A stretch of DNA of 64,000 bases, from assembly GCF_001969365.1 (NCBI RefSeq), contig NZ_CP019312.1, forward strand, positions 1,302,001 through 1,366,000, written 5' to 3'. The DNA is from Tateyamaria omphalii (GTDB taxonomy: Bacteria; Pseudomonadota; Alphaproteobacteria; Rhodobacterales; Rhodobacteraceae). This document shows positions 52,987 through 61,708 of this stretch, piece after piece. A program made the translations under genes and the position numbers. The notes beneath the pieces were generated by a model that was not told the origin of the DNA, ran no database searches, and worked only from the letters and a program-made list of their open reading frames with translations. Within the stretch, counting starts at the first letter, position 1. Every line of letters starts with the position of its first letter.

Positions 52987-53556
52987 ATGACCGTATCACG
53001 CAGCAATGCACGCTTTTCGCCACAGGGTGTCTGGACCGCTTTAATGGTTCTGGGCGTTGCCATGTTGGCGTTCGCAGGGGGCGCGCGGGCCGACATTGCC
53101 CCGTTCGTCGGCGCGTATTCCGGCAGTGCCGAGGTTGTGCAGGTTGATGGCACGAGCGTGCCGCGCGACATGAGCGTTGAGATCAGCGAGACGCGCGAGG
53201 GGTTCACCGTCACTTGGACGTCTGTGACATACCGCGCGTCGGGCAAGGTTTCGGAAAAGTCATATACGGTGGATTTCGTGCCAAGTGGGCGCGGGCAGGT
53301 CTATGCCGCGGCCCAGAAGAAGAACGTGTTCGGGCACGAGGTGCAGCTTGATCCGATGAAGGGCGAGCCATATGTCTGGGCGCGCATCGACGGAACCACG
53401 TTGACCGTGTTTTCGCTGTTTGTGGATGTGGATGGGGGATACAACCTCCAGCAATACGACCGGACGTTGACCGGTGGCGGGCTTGATTTGCGCTTCCAGA
53501 CGATCCGTGATGGTCGCATCCTGCGGGCGGTCGATACCTTCCTCGAACGCAGCTAG
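52987..53556 (+). CDS. hypothetical exported protein
   Basis: 189 residues. The N-terminal signal peptide has hydrophobic core ALMVLGVAMLAFAGG and likely cleavage after ARA. The mature part is beta-rich (PFVGAYSGSAEVV, FTVTWTSVTY, LTVFSLFVDVDGGY) without Cys or a known domain. It converges with sspB, 4 bp apart. Probably periplasmic. Confidence 0.7.
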   Translation: MTVSRSNARFSPQGVWTALMVLGVAMLAFAGGARADIAPFVGAYSGSAEVVQVDGTSVPRDMSVEISETREGFTVTWTSVTYRASGKVSEKSYTVDFVPSGRGQVYAAAQKKNVFGHEVQLDPMKGEPYVWARIDGTTLTVFSLFVDVDGGYNLQQYDRTLTGGGLDLRFQTIRDGRILRAVDTFLERS

Positions 53557-53560
53557 ACCC

Positions 53561-54064
53561 CTATTTTCGGAAACTGTCGAGTGAGACGATGTCGGCGTCC
53601 TTGCCGTCTTTGGCCTCGTTCGTGGGCTCATCCGCTGGTTTCGGGGCAGCAGGCGCGCGGCTGGGCAGGATTTCAGGCGGGGTGGCCGGGACGGTGTCGT
53701 CATCCTCTTCGCCTTGGGTTTCGAATCGCAGTCCGAATTCCACGGACGGATCGACGAATGTCTTGATCGCGTCATAGGGGATGTAGAGCGGCTCTGGCGC
53801 GTCACCGAAGTTGAGCGTGACGGCAAACCCTTCGGTGCCGACGTCCAGATTGTCATACCAATGTTGCATGACCACGGTCATCTCGCCCGGATACCGGTCG
53901 CTCAGCCAGTCGGCCAGTTCGGCGTCGGGATGGCTGGTGTCGAAGGTGATAAAGAAGTGGTGCGCGCCGGGCAGGCCATTTTGAGACACATCGGTGAGGA
54001 CCTTGCGGATGAGCCCCCGCATGGCCTCGTGCATCAGGTTGCCGTAATCAATGCTGCGGCTCAT
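53561..54064 (-). CDS. sspB: SspB-family ClpXP adaptor (alphaproteobacterial type)
   Basis: 167 residues from the ATG at 54064 behind GGGGG. IDYGNLMHEAMRGLIRKVL, HHFFITFDTSHP and YDNLDVGTEGFAVTLNF match SspB-alpha. A flexible acidic/Pro linker and a C-terminal tail IVSLDSFRK that would dock ClpX follow. SspB binds the ssrA degradation tag; the ssrA gene itself lies 2.7 kb away. Confidence 0.9.
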   Translation of the reverse strand: MSRSIDYGNLMHEAMRGLIRKVLTDVSQNGLPGAHHFFITFDTSHPDAELADWLSDRYPGEMTVVMQHWYDNLDVGTEGFAVTLNFGDAPEPLYIPYDAIKTFVDPSVEFGLRFETQGEEDDDTVPATPPEILPSRAPAAPKPADEPTNEAKDGKDADIVSLDSFRK

Positions 54065-54139
54065 GGTATCCCCCGTCGTGCGTGGTTCAACCATATCCCA
54101 ATTTGTCGTGGAGGGAAGGGGCCGTGCGCCCTGATCACG

Positions 54140-55396
54140 CTAAACCTGCCCGAACAGCGACAGCGCACAGCCCGCGCCCGCCATAATCGCCAATGTTGTG
54201 AGCAGTCCAAGCTTGAGCCGCAGCATGAGGTAGGCCGCGACAAGCGTCAGCGCCACGGCCCAGACGTCGAGCGTTGACAGAACAGGCCGGGGCAGCGCCA
54301 AGGTGCCGTCGCTGCGGACGGTGCCAAAGATCACGTGCAGGGCGAACCATACAGACAGGTTCAGGATGACGCCGACCACGGCGGCAGTGATGGCGGACAG
54401 GGCGGCTGACAGGCGCGGCCGGGCAGAAATGTGATCGAGATAGGGACCGGCGGCGAAAATCCAGAGGAAACAGGGCACGAACGTCACCCAAAGGGTCACG
54501 GCCCCGGCGGCCAGCGCGAGGGCCAGGCCGCCCTGGACATAGCCGGCCAGCAGGGCCACAAACTCGGTCACGAGGATCAGGGGCCCGGGCGTGGTTTCGG
54601 CCAATCCCAGCGCGTCGATCATCTGGCCCGTGGTGATCCAGCCGTGATCCTGGACGACTTCCTGTGTCATGTAGGCCAGCACCGCATAGGCGCCGCCGAA
54701 GGTGACAATGGCCAGCTTTGAAAAGAAAAGGCCGATCTCGAGCAGGAAGTCCTGCGCCGTGATCCAGAGCGCAGCCAATGGTGCTGCCCAAAGCGCCGCA
54801 AAGATCAGGACCGGCGCAATAATGCGCCCATGGGCTGTCTTGGGCGGAGGGGCGAGCGACGGCGCCGCGGTGCTGCGCATGGCGCCGAACAGCCCTGCCA
54901 CCAGCACAACCATCGGAAACGGGATCCCGAAGACAAACAGCGCGGCAAAGGCAGTGCCGGCCAGGCCCCAGGCGACGGGGCCGGTCAGCGCCTTTTGTCC
55001 GAGACGCAAGAGAGCCTGCAAGACGACCACGATCACTGCGGCCTTGACCCCCAAAAACGCCGCCTGCACCAGCGGGACATCGCCGACCTGCACATAGGCG
55101 AGGGCAAGGGCCAGGATCACCAACGCGCCCGGCACGACGAAGAGCAGACCGGCCAACACACCACCCGCAACACCGCGCAGGCGCCAACCCGCGTAGGTAG
55201 CCAGCTGCATCGCTTCCGGCCCCGGCAAGAGCATACAGAGCGACAGGGCGCGGAGGTATTGGTCTTCACTCAGCCACTTTTCACGGGTAACGAGCGCATC
55301 GTGCATGAGCGCGATCTGTGCGGCAGGACCGCCAAAGGACAAAAGGCCAATGCGGCCAAAGACCCGGGTCATCCGAGACCAGCTATGTACCATCAT
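54140..55396 (-). CDS. chrA: chromate transporter ChrA
   Basis: 418 residues from the ATG at 55396 behind AGGAGG, overlapping the preceding stop (ATGA). Two CHR domains: LSFGGPAAQIALMHDALV and LCMLLPGPEAMQLATYAGW in the first, TFGGAYAVLAYMTQEVVQ and AETTPGPLILVTEFVALLAG in the second. About ten membrane helices. It exports chromate by sulfate-like transport. Confidence 0.92.
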   Translation of the reverse strand: MMVHSWSRMTRVFGRIGLLSFGGPAAQIALMHDALVTREKWLSEDQYLRALSLCMLLPGPEAMQLATYAGWRLRGVAGGVLAGLLFVVPGALVILALALAYVQVGDVPLVQAAFLGVKAAVIVVVLQALLRLGQKALTGPVAWGLAGTAFAALFVFGIPFPMVVLVAGLFGAMRSTAAPSLAPPPKTAHGRIIAPVLIFAALWAAPLAALWITAQDFLLEIGLFFSKLAIVTFGGAYAVLAYMTQEVVQDHGWITTGQMIDALGLAETTPGPLILVTEFVALLAGYVQGGLALALAAGAVTLWVTFVPCFLWIFAAGPYLDHISARPRLSAALSAITAAVVGVILNLSVWFALHVIFGTVRSDGTLALPRPVLSTLDVWAVALTLVAAYLMLRLKLGLLTTLAIMAGAGCALSLFGQV

Positions 55397-56121
55397 GCGG
55401 CCTCCTGCCCGGTGTGGTGGCGATGTGCAGCCCATGCGGCGTCCAGAACGGCCAAGGCGGCATCAGCCAACTCTTCATCAGTTTTGTGAAGATTGGGCAA
55501 CATGTCGATCCAGGCTGTGCCGGGGGCCTGTCCGGTGTCGATGGAGGCGACATACGCAAGCAATGATGGGTCCGACAAACCGCGTGCAGCACAAGCCGGG
55601 GCCAAAGGTGTGTCGTCTGCAAACGCATGGGCATCGAAGCGGTGCGCAACCGCATCGACATGCTGTACGGGCACCCACAGGAGCGGCGCGTCTGGATCGA
55701 ACCACCGTCGGATCACCCAGGCGCGAAGCGCCGCGCGCCGGTCGTGTGTTGCGGGAAGCACCCAAGGCGTACCACATGCTGGTGCGGCATCAAGCGCGAC
55801 GACTGTATTGCCGTTGCCGCGCCAAGCCACGCTTCCCCCTTCGAGGGCGCGTGCGTCAAATCCTGCGCTGCGCAGGATGGCTGCTGCGCCATGCGACAGT
55901 TTCAGGCCTTTCTGACAAATGGTCACGACTGCGCGGGTGCGGTCCAACGTGTCCAGCTGTGCTATGATATTCCGATGCGGCACGTGTTGCGCCGTGGGCA
56001 GCCGATAGGGATCGTCGGCAATGTCCTCGGGCAGGCGAATGTCGATCAGTTGCGGTGTCTGATGCGTGCCCAAAAGGGGCAACAGTTGATCGGCGTGAAG
56101 AGAGTACTTGGCGTGGTCCAT
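55393..56121 (-). CDS. rhodanese-ChrB fusion, chromate resistance accessory
   Basis: 242 residues from the ATG at 56121 with AAGGA 7 nt upstream. The N-terminal ~100 residues are a rhodanese domain (LIDIRLPEDI, catalytic loop TICQKGLKLS, GFDARALEGGSVAW). The C-terminal half is ChrB-like (LRAWVIRRWFDPDAPLLWVP, SIDTG). ChrB regulates or assists chromate efflux. It is translationally coupled to chrA. Confidence 0.8.
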   Translation of the reverse strand: MDHAKYSLHADQLLPLLGTHQTPQLIDIRLPEDIADDPYRLPTAQHVPHRNIIAQLDTLDRTRAVVTICQKGLKLSHGAAAILRSAGFDARALEGGSVAWRGNGNTVVALDAAPACGTPWVLPATHDRRAALRAWVIRRWFDPDAPLLWVPVQHVDAVAHRFDAHAFADDTPLAPACAARGLSDPSLLAYVASIDTGQAPGTAWIDMLPNLHKTDEELADAALAVLDAAWAAHRHHTGQEAA

Positions 56122-56284
56122 GAAGGCATCCTTTGAGCACAACAAAAGGATGCGACACTTGGGCCAGCGGGTGTGCAGCGCCTGATGGGGCAGTCGCGTT
56201 GGCCCCGCATGTTGCGTAGCGGGAACTGATGGTTCGGGTCAAGCCCGGCAGATCAGGCGCAAGGCTGGCGGCGGTATCGCAGCC

Positions 56285-56713
56285 TTAGCGCAGGCGGTTG
56301 CCGCTGAGCATTATGGCCATGGCATTTTCAGGCAGCAGGCCCAGTTGCTCGAACAGGGTCAGGGAATCGGTGCCGGTGTAGACTTCGGCGATCTGATTGC
56401 CTTCAAACCTTGCGATGACCTGGCCAAAGACGTGGACGGGATCACCGGTGTCGGCCGAATGGCTCTTGATTTCGACCAGGGCGGATAACCAGTCATCCTG
56501 TTCCATTGTGATGGGCAGCGTGATTTCGATGTCGCCCAGCAGTTCACGCACCATCGTCACAAGCTCGGTCAGATCCTCGATGGAGAATGGCATGTCGCCC
56601 ATGATCCCCCGGGACCGCGCATTCGGGGCAAGGAACTTGGGGATCGCATCGAGATTTCCCTCGATCCACACTTCGTCGTACCAGCCTTGCAGCGTTTTGA
56701 CCTTGTGCGGCAT
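56285..56713 (-). CDS. SnoaL/NTF2-like protein
   Basis: 142 residues. KTLQGWYDEVWIEGNLDAIP, FIAPN-type opening, GDIEITLP and FEGNQIAEVYTGTDSLTLFE resemble the SnoaL-like polyketide-cyclase/NTF2 fold. No catalytic residues can be named. Function unknown; leftward, not obviously in an operon. Confidence 0.7.
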   Translation of the reverse strand: MPHKVKTLQGWYDEVWIEGNLDAIPKFLAPNARSRGIMGDMPFSIEDLTELVTMVRELLGDIEITLPITMEQDDWLSALVEIKSHSADTGDPVHVFGQVIARFEGNQIAEVYTGTDSLTLFEQLGLLPENAMAIMLSGNRLR

Positions 56714-56786
56714 GCGTTTTGTCCTGAATAGCCTCTGTGGCCTTCACAGGTAGCGCCGGGTTGTTAACAACCGTTGAAGTCCCTGG

Positions 56787-56829
56787 AAAAAAGAAGGTGT
56801 AGTGCAGGCTTCTGTTGCCAGGTGCCTGC
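56787..56829 (-). terminator. ssrA terminator
   Basis: GCAGGC (minus, 56829-56824) pairs with GCCTGC (56809-56804); a T-rich run (CTTCTTTTTT) follows at about 56796-56787. It ends the tmRNA transcript. Confidence 0.7.
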
Positions 56830-57113
56830 GAACCCCGCCTTACGCGGCTAGGCGCAAGGGCTTAAAGTCGGTTCGACTAGGACTGCTTACGCAGCCATAG
56901 CAACCGGAGCACGATTGTCGTTTGCAATTGTACTGTTTTCGCCGGTAACGGTGGCAGACAGCCGAGACAAAGCTAACCCCTTTAGACGTCCGTCGATCCT
57001 GTTTCGGCCCCATGATCCCCCAAACGAAAGGATATTTGGTGGAGCCGCCGGGTACCGCCCCCGGGTCCGATCCGTTTATTACGAGCGCGTTTATGTCCAT
57101 AGTCCCGAAAGAC
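56804..57113 (-). ncRNA. ssrA: circularly permuted two-piece tmRNA
   Basis: The acceptor piece comes first in transcription and ends GGCGGCTCCACCA (CCA at 57039-57037). About 25 nt of intervening sequence follows, then the coding piece begins GGGGCCGAAAC at 57011. GGGGCCG pairs with CGGCTCC to rebuild the acceptor stem. The tag frame (56925-56887) encodes ANDNRAPVAMAA then TAA; it ends in the AA required for ClpXP. This split arrangement is known from alphaproteobacteria. The outer ends are approximate. Confidence 0.93.
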
Positions 57114-57119
57114 ACTGTC

Positions 57120-57148
57120 TACATATGCGGGTGGTTCGCCTTTTGCAA
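57120..57148 (-). promoter_or_regulatory. ssrA promoter
   Basis: Minus strand -35 TTGCAA (57148-57143), 17-bp spacer, -10 TATGTA (57125-57120). The predicted start near 57113 gives a transcript beginning just before the acceptor piece of the tmRNA. Confidence 0.6.
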
Positions 57149-57229
57149 TCTGTGGAAGCCTCCGGCGGGGATTTTTTCAAACGGCGAAGAGAGACGCATT
57201 GCGTGAGGATCAGCGCATAGCGTATTGAT

Positions 57230-57622
57230 TTATAACGCACGCATGGCCAGATTGGCAGCGCTGATCGCGCCCAGATTGAGGGTGAGCGCCACAGCGGCGA
57301 CGGCAAGTTCCGAGCCAAAGAAGATCCATTTGAGCCGCGTCGTGCCATCGGCAATCAGCGATGTCACCCGCCCCAGCGCACCGCCCGCCCAGATAAAGCC
57401 CAGCATGGCGTAAGCCACCGGGTTGGCGAGCCAAAGCGCGCCGATGCCTGCCACCACGAACAGGGCGCCGGATGCGGCCCGCACCTCTGAACGGCCCATG
57501 GTCGAGCCGCCGTCTTGCAGGTCTACCGTTTGCATCGTGTAGCGTGGGGCGAGCCATCCCAGCGCGCCGAAGAAGATGGTGAGCAGGGCAATGCCGATAT
57601 TGATGAAAGTGATCCAGTCCAT
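57230..57622 (-). CDS. small four-helix membrane protein (DUF4345-like), paralog A
   Basis: 130 residues from the ATG at 57622 with GAGG upstream. Four membrane helices: ITFINIGIALLTIFFGALGW, ASGALFVVAGIGALWL, VAYAMLGFIWAGGALG and WIFFGSELAVAAVALTLNL. LAPRYTMQTVDLQDGGSTMG is shared almost word for word with the next gene. Probably DUF4345; function unknown. Confidence 0.7.
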   Translation of the reverse strand: MDWITFINIGIALLTIFFGALGWLAPRYTMQTVDLQDGGSTMGRSEVRAASGALFVVAGIGALWLANPVAYAMLGFIWAGGALGRVTSLIADGTTRLKWIFFGSELAVAAVALTLNLGAISAANLAMRAL

Positions 57623-57674
57623 GGGGTCCTCGCGCCAGTGGTTCGAGGGCCAACGCCCCGGCACGCGGTTTGGT

Positions 57675-58025
57675 TCACATATTCGCCGCGATGAACCAGG
57701 TGGCGAGCGCGGCCTCGATGCCGCCGAAAACCAGCACCTTTTTCATGGGGGGGCTGTCAAAGATCAGCGAAAGCGCGCGACCCGACGCGGCACCTGCAAA
57801 GGCAAAGCCGATCATGGCATAGGCCAGCGGTGCCCCGATCCAGAGGGCTGCCAGCCCCGCCACCACGAAGAGCCCGCCGACCGAGGCGCGCATCTCGCTC
57901 AGACCCATGGTGCTGGTTGTCGGGGCCAGGTCGAGCGCGGAGGCGGTGTAGCGCGGGGCCAGAAAGCCGAAGAGGCCGAAGGCGATCGTCAGCAGGGCCG
58001 CGATGATGTTCAGGATGTCAATCAT
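57675..58025 (-). CDS. small four-helix membrane protein (DUF4345-like), paralog B
   Basis: 116 residues. NIIAALLTIAFGLFGFLAPR, then STMGLSEMRASVGGLFVVAG and PLAYAMIGFAFAGAASGRAL align with the adjacent gene along their whole length, so the pair is a tandem duplication. Function unknown. Confidence 0.75.
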   Translation of the reverse strand: MIDILNIIAALLTIAFGLFGFLAPRYTASALDLAPTTSTMGLSEMRASVGGLFVVAGLAALWIGAPLAYAMIGFAFAGAASGRALSLIFDSPPMKKVLVFGGIEAALATWFIAANM

Positions 58026-58062
58026 GGGCGGCAGGTAAGGCTATGCGTTGCGAGAGGCAAGC

Positions 58063-58752
58063 TTAGAAGTGGTCGCGGATGGGCGTGTTGAGCTTGTCTT
58101 CGAGCGCTTGGTTGAACGCTGTGAGGTCGGCAGACGGATCGAGCGTCGTCGTCTTGATATCGACCGAGATGTGCCGCCGCCCTTTGTTGCGTCCAATGAA
58201 TGTCCAGAAATAGTCGTGCCGTGCCGTTTGTAACCGGCCCAGCCCTTCGATGCGCAGGATCAGCACGGGGCGGTTTGGATTGGTCTGCAGGATGTCGCGG
58301 GCACCCGACAGGTGTGGGGCGATGATTTCGGGCTCTTGCTGGCGCGTATGGCCTGCGGGGAACAGCAGGACGCTTTCGCCGCGATCCAGTGCAGCCAGGA
58401 TGCGCGCCATGCTTTCTTCCTTGCGGGCCTGCCGTTTCTCCGGCGCCCAGCTCTTGGGCGAGCTGACTGGAATGGCGCGGGCCACGAACATGGGGAACCA
58501 CTGCATCCAGTTGTAGAATTCACGGTAATGCACGACGGGACGGATGCGTTGGGTCGTGTATAGGATGGCGGCGATCAGCGGGCCGTCGAAGCGGCTCACA
58601 TGTGTGGCGAGGATCAGCGTCCCGGATGCGTCCTGCAGCAGGTGCTTGCCGGAGCAGCTCACGTTGTAGAAGAGCGAAAAGTAGGTGCGCACGATGGCGA
58701 AGAAAAAGTGCCTGAGCCATTTGCCCAGCGTGTTGTCGATGAACCGCACCAT
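58063..58752 (-). CDS. PlsC-type lysophospholipid acyltransferase family protein
   Basis: 229 residues. The acyltransferase box THVSRFDGPL (HxxxxD) is followed by LLFPAGHTRQ in place of the usual FPEGTR, and by RPVLILRIEGLGR. An N-terminal helix (HFFFAIVRTYFSLFYN) may bind membrane. It acylates a lysophospholipid or a related lipid; the altered FPEG motif makes the acceptor uncertain. Confidence 0.82.
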   Translation of the reverse strand: MVRFIDNTLGKWLRHFFFAIVRTYFSLFYNVSCSGKHLLQDASGTLILATHVSRFDGPLIAAILYTTQRIRPVVHYREFYNWMQWFPMFVARAIPVSSPKSWAPEKRQARKEESMARILAALDRGESVLLFPAGHTRQQEPEIIAPHLSGARDILQTNPNRPVLILRIEGLGRLQTARHDYFWTFIGRNKGRRHISVDIKTTTLDPSADLTAFNQALEDKLNTPIRDHF

Positions 58753-58822
58753 GCCTTTTGTACCTAAACCTGTCCCGTGTGCCGACAGTTACGGGTGGGT
58801 TTCCTTAGGTCAATGGGAATTG

Positions 58823-59476
58823 TCAGAACGCTGTCCAGAGGCCGATGCCGCCCACGACGATCAGGCTGAGCGCCCAGACAAGCTCCAGATCGAACCAGCC
58901 GCGTTTCAGGAAATTGAGCCCCAGCCAGCGGTGTACGGCATAGGCAACAGCGCCGCCCGATCCCATCATCGCGGCCGTGTGTAGGACAGCAACGCCGAGG
59001 GCGAGGGCGGTTGTGGCCATCAGCGCGGAGGCGGCGCGGTGGCCTGCGTCCAACTCCTCGATCGCGCAGAGGCCGAGGTAGATGGGCACCAGCATCAGCG
59101 CAGCACCATGGGCAAGCGCCACGAGGAACGACCAGAGCGTCAGCTTGTGCGGTGGGATGCGGGCGAGGAAGCGCGGATGTTTGCGGGTAATGGCGAGGTA
59201 GAGGCCCATGAAGATCACGATGAGACCGGCGCCGATGCGGATCTGGCTTTCGAAGTCGATGAGCAGGGTCATCATCGAAAAGGGCAGCAGGATGCCCAGC
59301 ATCGCTGCGAAATGGCCGAGCGACAGGGCGCCGAGCGCAGGCCAAAGCGCGCTGCGCCGCCGCTCGAACAGCGCCGAAGACACGGCCAGCGGCCAGCCCA
59401 TGCCCGGGTTCAGGCCGTGATAGAGGCCGGATAGGATCACGGCGAGCCAAAGGCCCGCCGCGGTTCCGAGGTCCAT
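58823..59476 (-). CDS. six-helix membrane protein next to the SBP56-family gene
   Basis: 217 residues overlapping the SBP56 stop by TGATG. The first helix ends LYHGLNPGMGW, reminiscent of the HxxxPGHG-like motif in NicO/RcnA-type metal permeases; LSLGHFAAM and ALAHGAALMLV add His residues in membrane helices. Metal transport, perhaps copper for the SBP56 protein, is a guess. No family is firmly recognised. Confidence 0.6.
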   Translation of the reverse strand: MDLGTAAGLWLAVILSGLYHGLNPGMGWPLAVSSALFERRRSALWPALGALSLGHFAAMLGILLPFSMMTLLIDFESQIRIGAGLIVIFMGLYLAITRKHPRFLARIPPHKLTLWSFLVALAHGAALMLVPIYLGLCAIEELDAGHRAASALMATTALALGVAVLHTAAMMGSGGAVAYAVHRWLGLNFLKRGWFDLELVWALSLIVVGGIGLWTAF

Positions 59477-60879
59477 CAGCCCACCGACGGGTAGCAGAAG
59501 CTGTCGGTCGAACAGTCGCCCCCCTCAAGCCGGATCTGGTGGCTGCGGTAGCCTTCGGGGAAGTCGATCCAGAAGTCGGGATCAAGGGCAAAGCCGCCAT
59601 CGTCGCCCACACGCGCCATCACCATGGCCGCGCCCCGCTCACCGGGATAGAACTGGTCGTCCCAAGTGGAATAAAGCGAGTTGGTCCAGTAGACCCGCTT
59701 TCCGTCACGGCTGACCTCGACCATCTGCGGGCCGTAACCAAATGTCTTGCCGTTCGGGTGCTTGTGCTTGGCGACAATCCCGCCAATCTCGACCTTGCCG
59801 GCCAGCACCGGGTTCATCGGGTCGGACACATCGTACTGGTGCATCTCGCCCAGGCCCCAGCAGGCGACGTAGAGGTATTTGTCATCAAGGCTGAGGTCGA
59901 TGTCGGTCACCAGCGGCGGCACGGCCCCGAACCCTTTCAGCAACTCGGGCAGGTCGTCGGCATCTGCGGGCACCGGGTCAATGGTGATCGTCTTCTTGGC
60001 CTGCCATTCACCGTCGTCGTCGCGCCACCAGGTGAAGATCGCGCCTTGCAGGTTGGTGGTGTCCACGACCACGCCGCAGAAGCCGTATTCCTTGACCGGG
60101 TCGTGGGCGGGGCGGATTTCCAGGGCCATCTGATGATGTGCGCCAAGGTCAATGGATTTCGTCACCTTGCGCCCGCGCAGATCCCAGAAATGGATCGTAT
60201 GGCCGTATTTGTTGCTCAGCAGATCCTCGGGCACCACGCCGTTTTCAAATTGCGGCGGCAGGCCCCATTCACTGCTGACCATGTAGTCGCGCGGCAGGTT
60301 CCACCAGAAATCGTAATGCTTGTCCTGAATGCCGCGGTCCATCTCGTACCGGCCCAGGATCTCAAAGCTCTCGCAATCCATGATGAAGATGCCGGGCGGG
60401 CCGTCTGTGCCATCCTCGCCGCCGCCGCCCAGGGTCGAGACATAGATGCCTTCAGGCCCGCAATGGATCGTGTGCGGGCGGGAATACCCCGTCTTGGCGA
60501 ACAGCTCTTCGGGTTCGATGATCTTGTGAACCTTGGCGTTCAGCGGCTCTTTCACGTCGATGATATAGATGCGCGAGGATCGGATGCCGGGTATGATCAG
60601 GTAACGGCGTTCCAGAAAGGCATGGCCGGTGAGCGGCGACAGGGCCGAGGAACAGGCGTTCCAGCCGAAATGGTGAAATTCGTCGCCCAAGTTATCAACA
60701 TAAAGCTCATGGACGATCTGGCTGTAGGTTTTGCTTTCCGGGTCCACGTCCACGACGGCCAGGCCATCGGGTTTTGTGCCATCGGGGCTGAGCATCAGCG
60801 TAAAGGCCAGCTTTTCCACCGGCGCGTGGATCGCGTCGTTGGGGGACGGGTAAAATGTAGGATCAGGTCTCAAATTCAT
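59476..60879 (-). CDS. SBP56-family protein, probable methanethiol oxidase
   Basis: 467 residues with GGGAGGAAG before the ATG. SPDGTKPDGLAVVDVDPESK, HHFGWNACSS, GYSRPHTIHCGPEGIYVSTL, FDFWWNLPRDYM-type and DLSLDDKYLYVACWGLG are SBP56 (selenium-binding protein) motifs. Bacterial MtoX of this family oxidises methanethiol to formaldehyde, H2S and H2O2 and binds copper. It has no signal peptide. The nearby dmdA-like gene makes this role plausible, since DMSP demethylation leads to methanethiol. Confidence 0.85.
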   Translation of the reverse strand: MNLRPDPTFYPSPNDAIHAPVEKLAFTLMLSPDGTKPDGLAVVDVDPESKTYSQIVHELYVDNLGDEFHHFGWNACSSALSPLTGHAFLERRYLIIPGIRSSRIYIIDVKEPLNAKVHKIIEPEELFAKTGYSRPHTIHCGPEGIYVSTLGGGGEDGTDGPPGIFIMDCESFEILGRYEMDRGIQDKHYDFWWNLPRDYMVSSEWGLPPQFENGVVPEDLLSNKYGHTIHFWDLRGRKVTKSIDLGAHHQMALEIRPAHDPVKEYGFCGVVVDTTNLQGAIFTWWRDDDGEWQAKKTITIDPVPADADDLPELLKGFGAVPPLVTDIDLSLDDKYLYVACWGLGEMHQYDVSDPMNPVLAGKVEIGGIVAKHKHPNGKTFGYGPQMVEVSRDGKRVYWTNSLYSTWDDQFYPGERGAAMVMARVGDDGGFALDPDFWIDFPEGYRSHQIRLEGGDCSTDSFCYPSVG

Positions 60880-60952
60880 GGCTTCCTCCCTGAAGCATGT
60901 GTCAATCGGTGCCAGACCCCTCTGAATGCCTTTGCGACTTTTTGGGGAGGGA

Positions 60953-61708
60953 TCAGGCGGTCTTGTGCTCCTTTTCTGCGGCCTTTTGGGCGCGGGCCGT
61001 CACCACCGAATGGGCCAGTTCGCGCGTGTAGGCTTCTAGTTTGATCAGTGTTGCGTCGATCTTGGCGCCGTCCTGTGCCTCGACCGCATCCGCGATATCC
61101 GTGTGCAGCGCCACGATCGCTTCGCGCGAGCGGGCGGTGAATGTGATCATGTTCATCAAGGGCTGCATCGCCTCGACCGCACCGGCAAGCTGGTAGCTGA
61201 GCACCTTGTTGCCCGCGCCGTCCACAAGGGCCCGGTGAAAGGTGACGTCCGAGGCGCAAAAGGCCTCGTCGGTCAGGCCCGGTTGTCCTTGGCGGTGGAT
61301 TTCTGCACGCATGGTGGCCAGTTGGTCAGGTGTGCGGCGTTGGGCCGAGAGCGGTGCGCAGGCGCGCTCCAGCGCATAGCGCGCTTCGCAGGCGACATCG
61401 AAGCTGACAGCGTTCATGGACAGAAGCAAGGTCGAGGTGGTGACCTGCTGCGCATAGGCGTCCTCGAACCGCAACCGGTTCACGAAGGCGCCGCCAGAGG
61501 CACCACGCTGGGTCCGGATCAGCGATTGCGCGGCGAGTCGCTTTAGTGCCTCACGCACCGTGGGCCGGGACACATCGAAATGATCGGCCAGTTCCGCCTC
61601 GCTGGGAAGCCGTTGATCCACAATCAAATCCCCCGAGATGATCGCGTCCCGGATCGCCTTGGCAATCTGGGCAGAGAGATCAACTGTGCTGTCGGGATCA
61701 ATTTTCAT
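60953..61708 (-). CDS. FadR-type GntR transcriptional regulator
   Basis: 251 residues. The winged helix is AIRDAIISGDLIVDQRLPSE, ELADHFDVSRPTVREALKRL; the C-terminal FCD domain has DVTFHRALVDGAGNKVL with metal-binding Asp/His and an EAI..LHTDI segment. It probably binds an organic acid or DMSP-derived ligand. Two operator-like sites lie in its own promoter, between it and the dmdA operon. The predicted start of transcription is only a few nt from the ATG, so the message may be nearly leaderless. Confidence 0.9.
   Translation of the reverse strand: MKIDPDSTVDLSAQIAKAIRDAIISGDLIVDQRLPSEAELADHFDVSRPTVREALKRLAAQSLIRTQRGASGGAFVNRLRFEDAYAQQVTTSTLLLSMNAVSFDVACEARYALERACAPLSAQRRTPDQLATMRAEIHRQGQPGLTDEAFCASDVTFHRALVDGAGNKVLSYQLAGAVEAMQPLMNMITFTARSREAIVALHTDIADAVEAQDGAKIDATLIKLEAYTRELAHSVVTARAQKAAEKEHKTA

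Noticed and set aside
59539..61044. 501-codon open frame antisense to the SBP56-family gene
   Set aside because: Shadow; the opposite strand encodes a complete, motif-rich protein.
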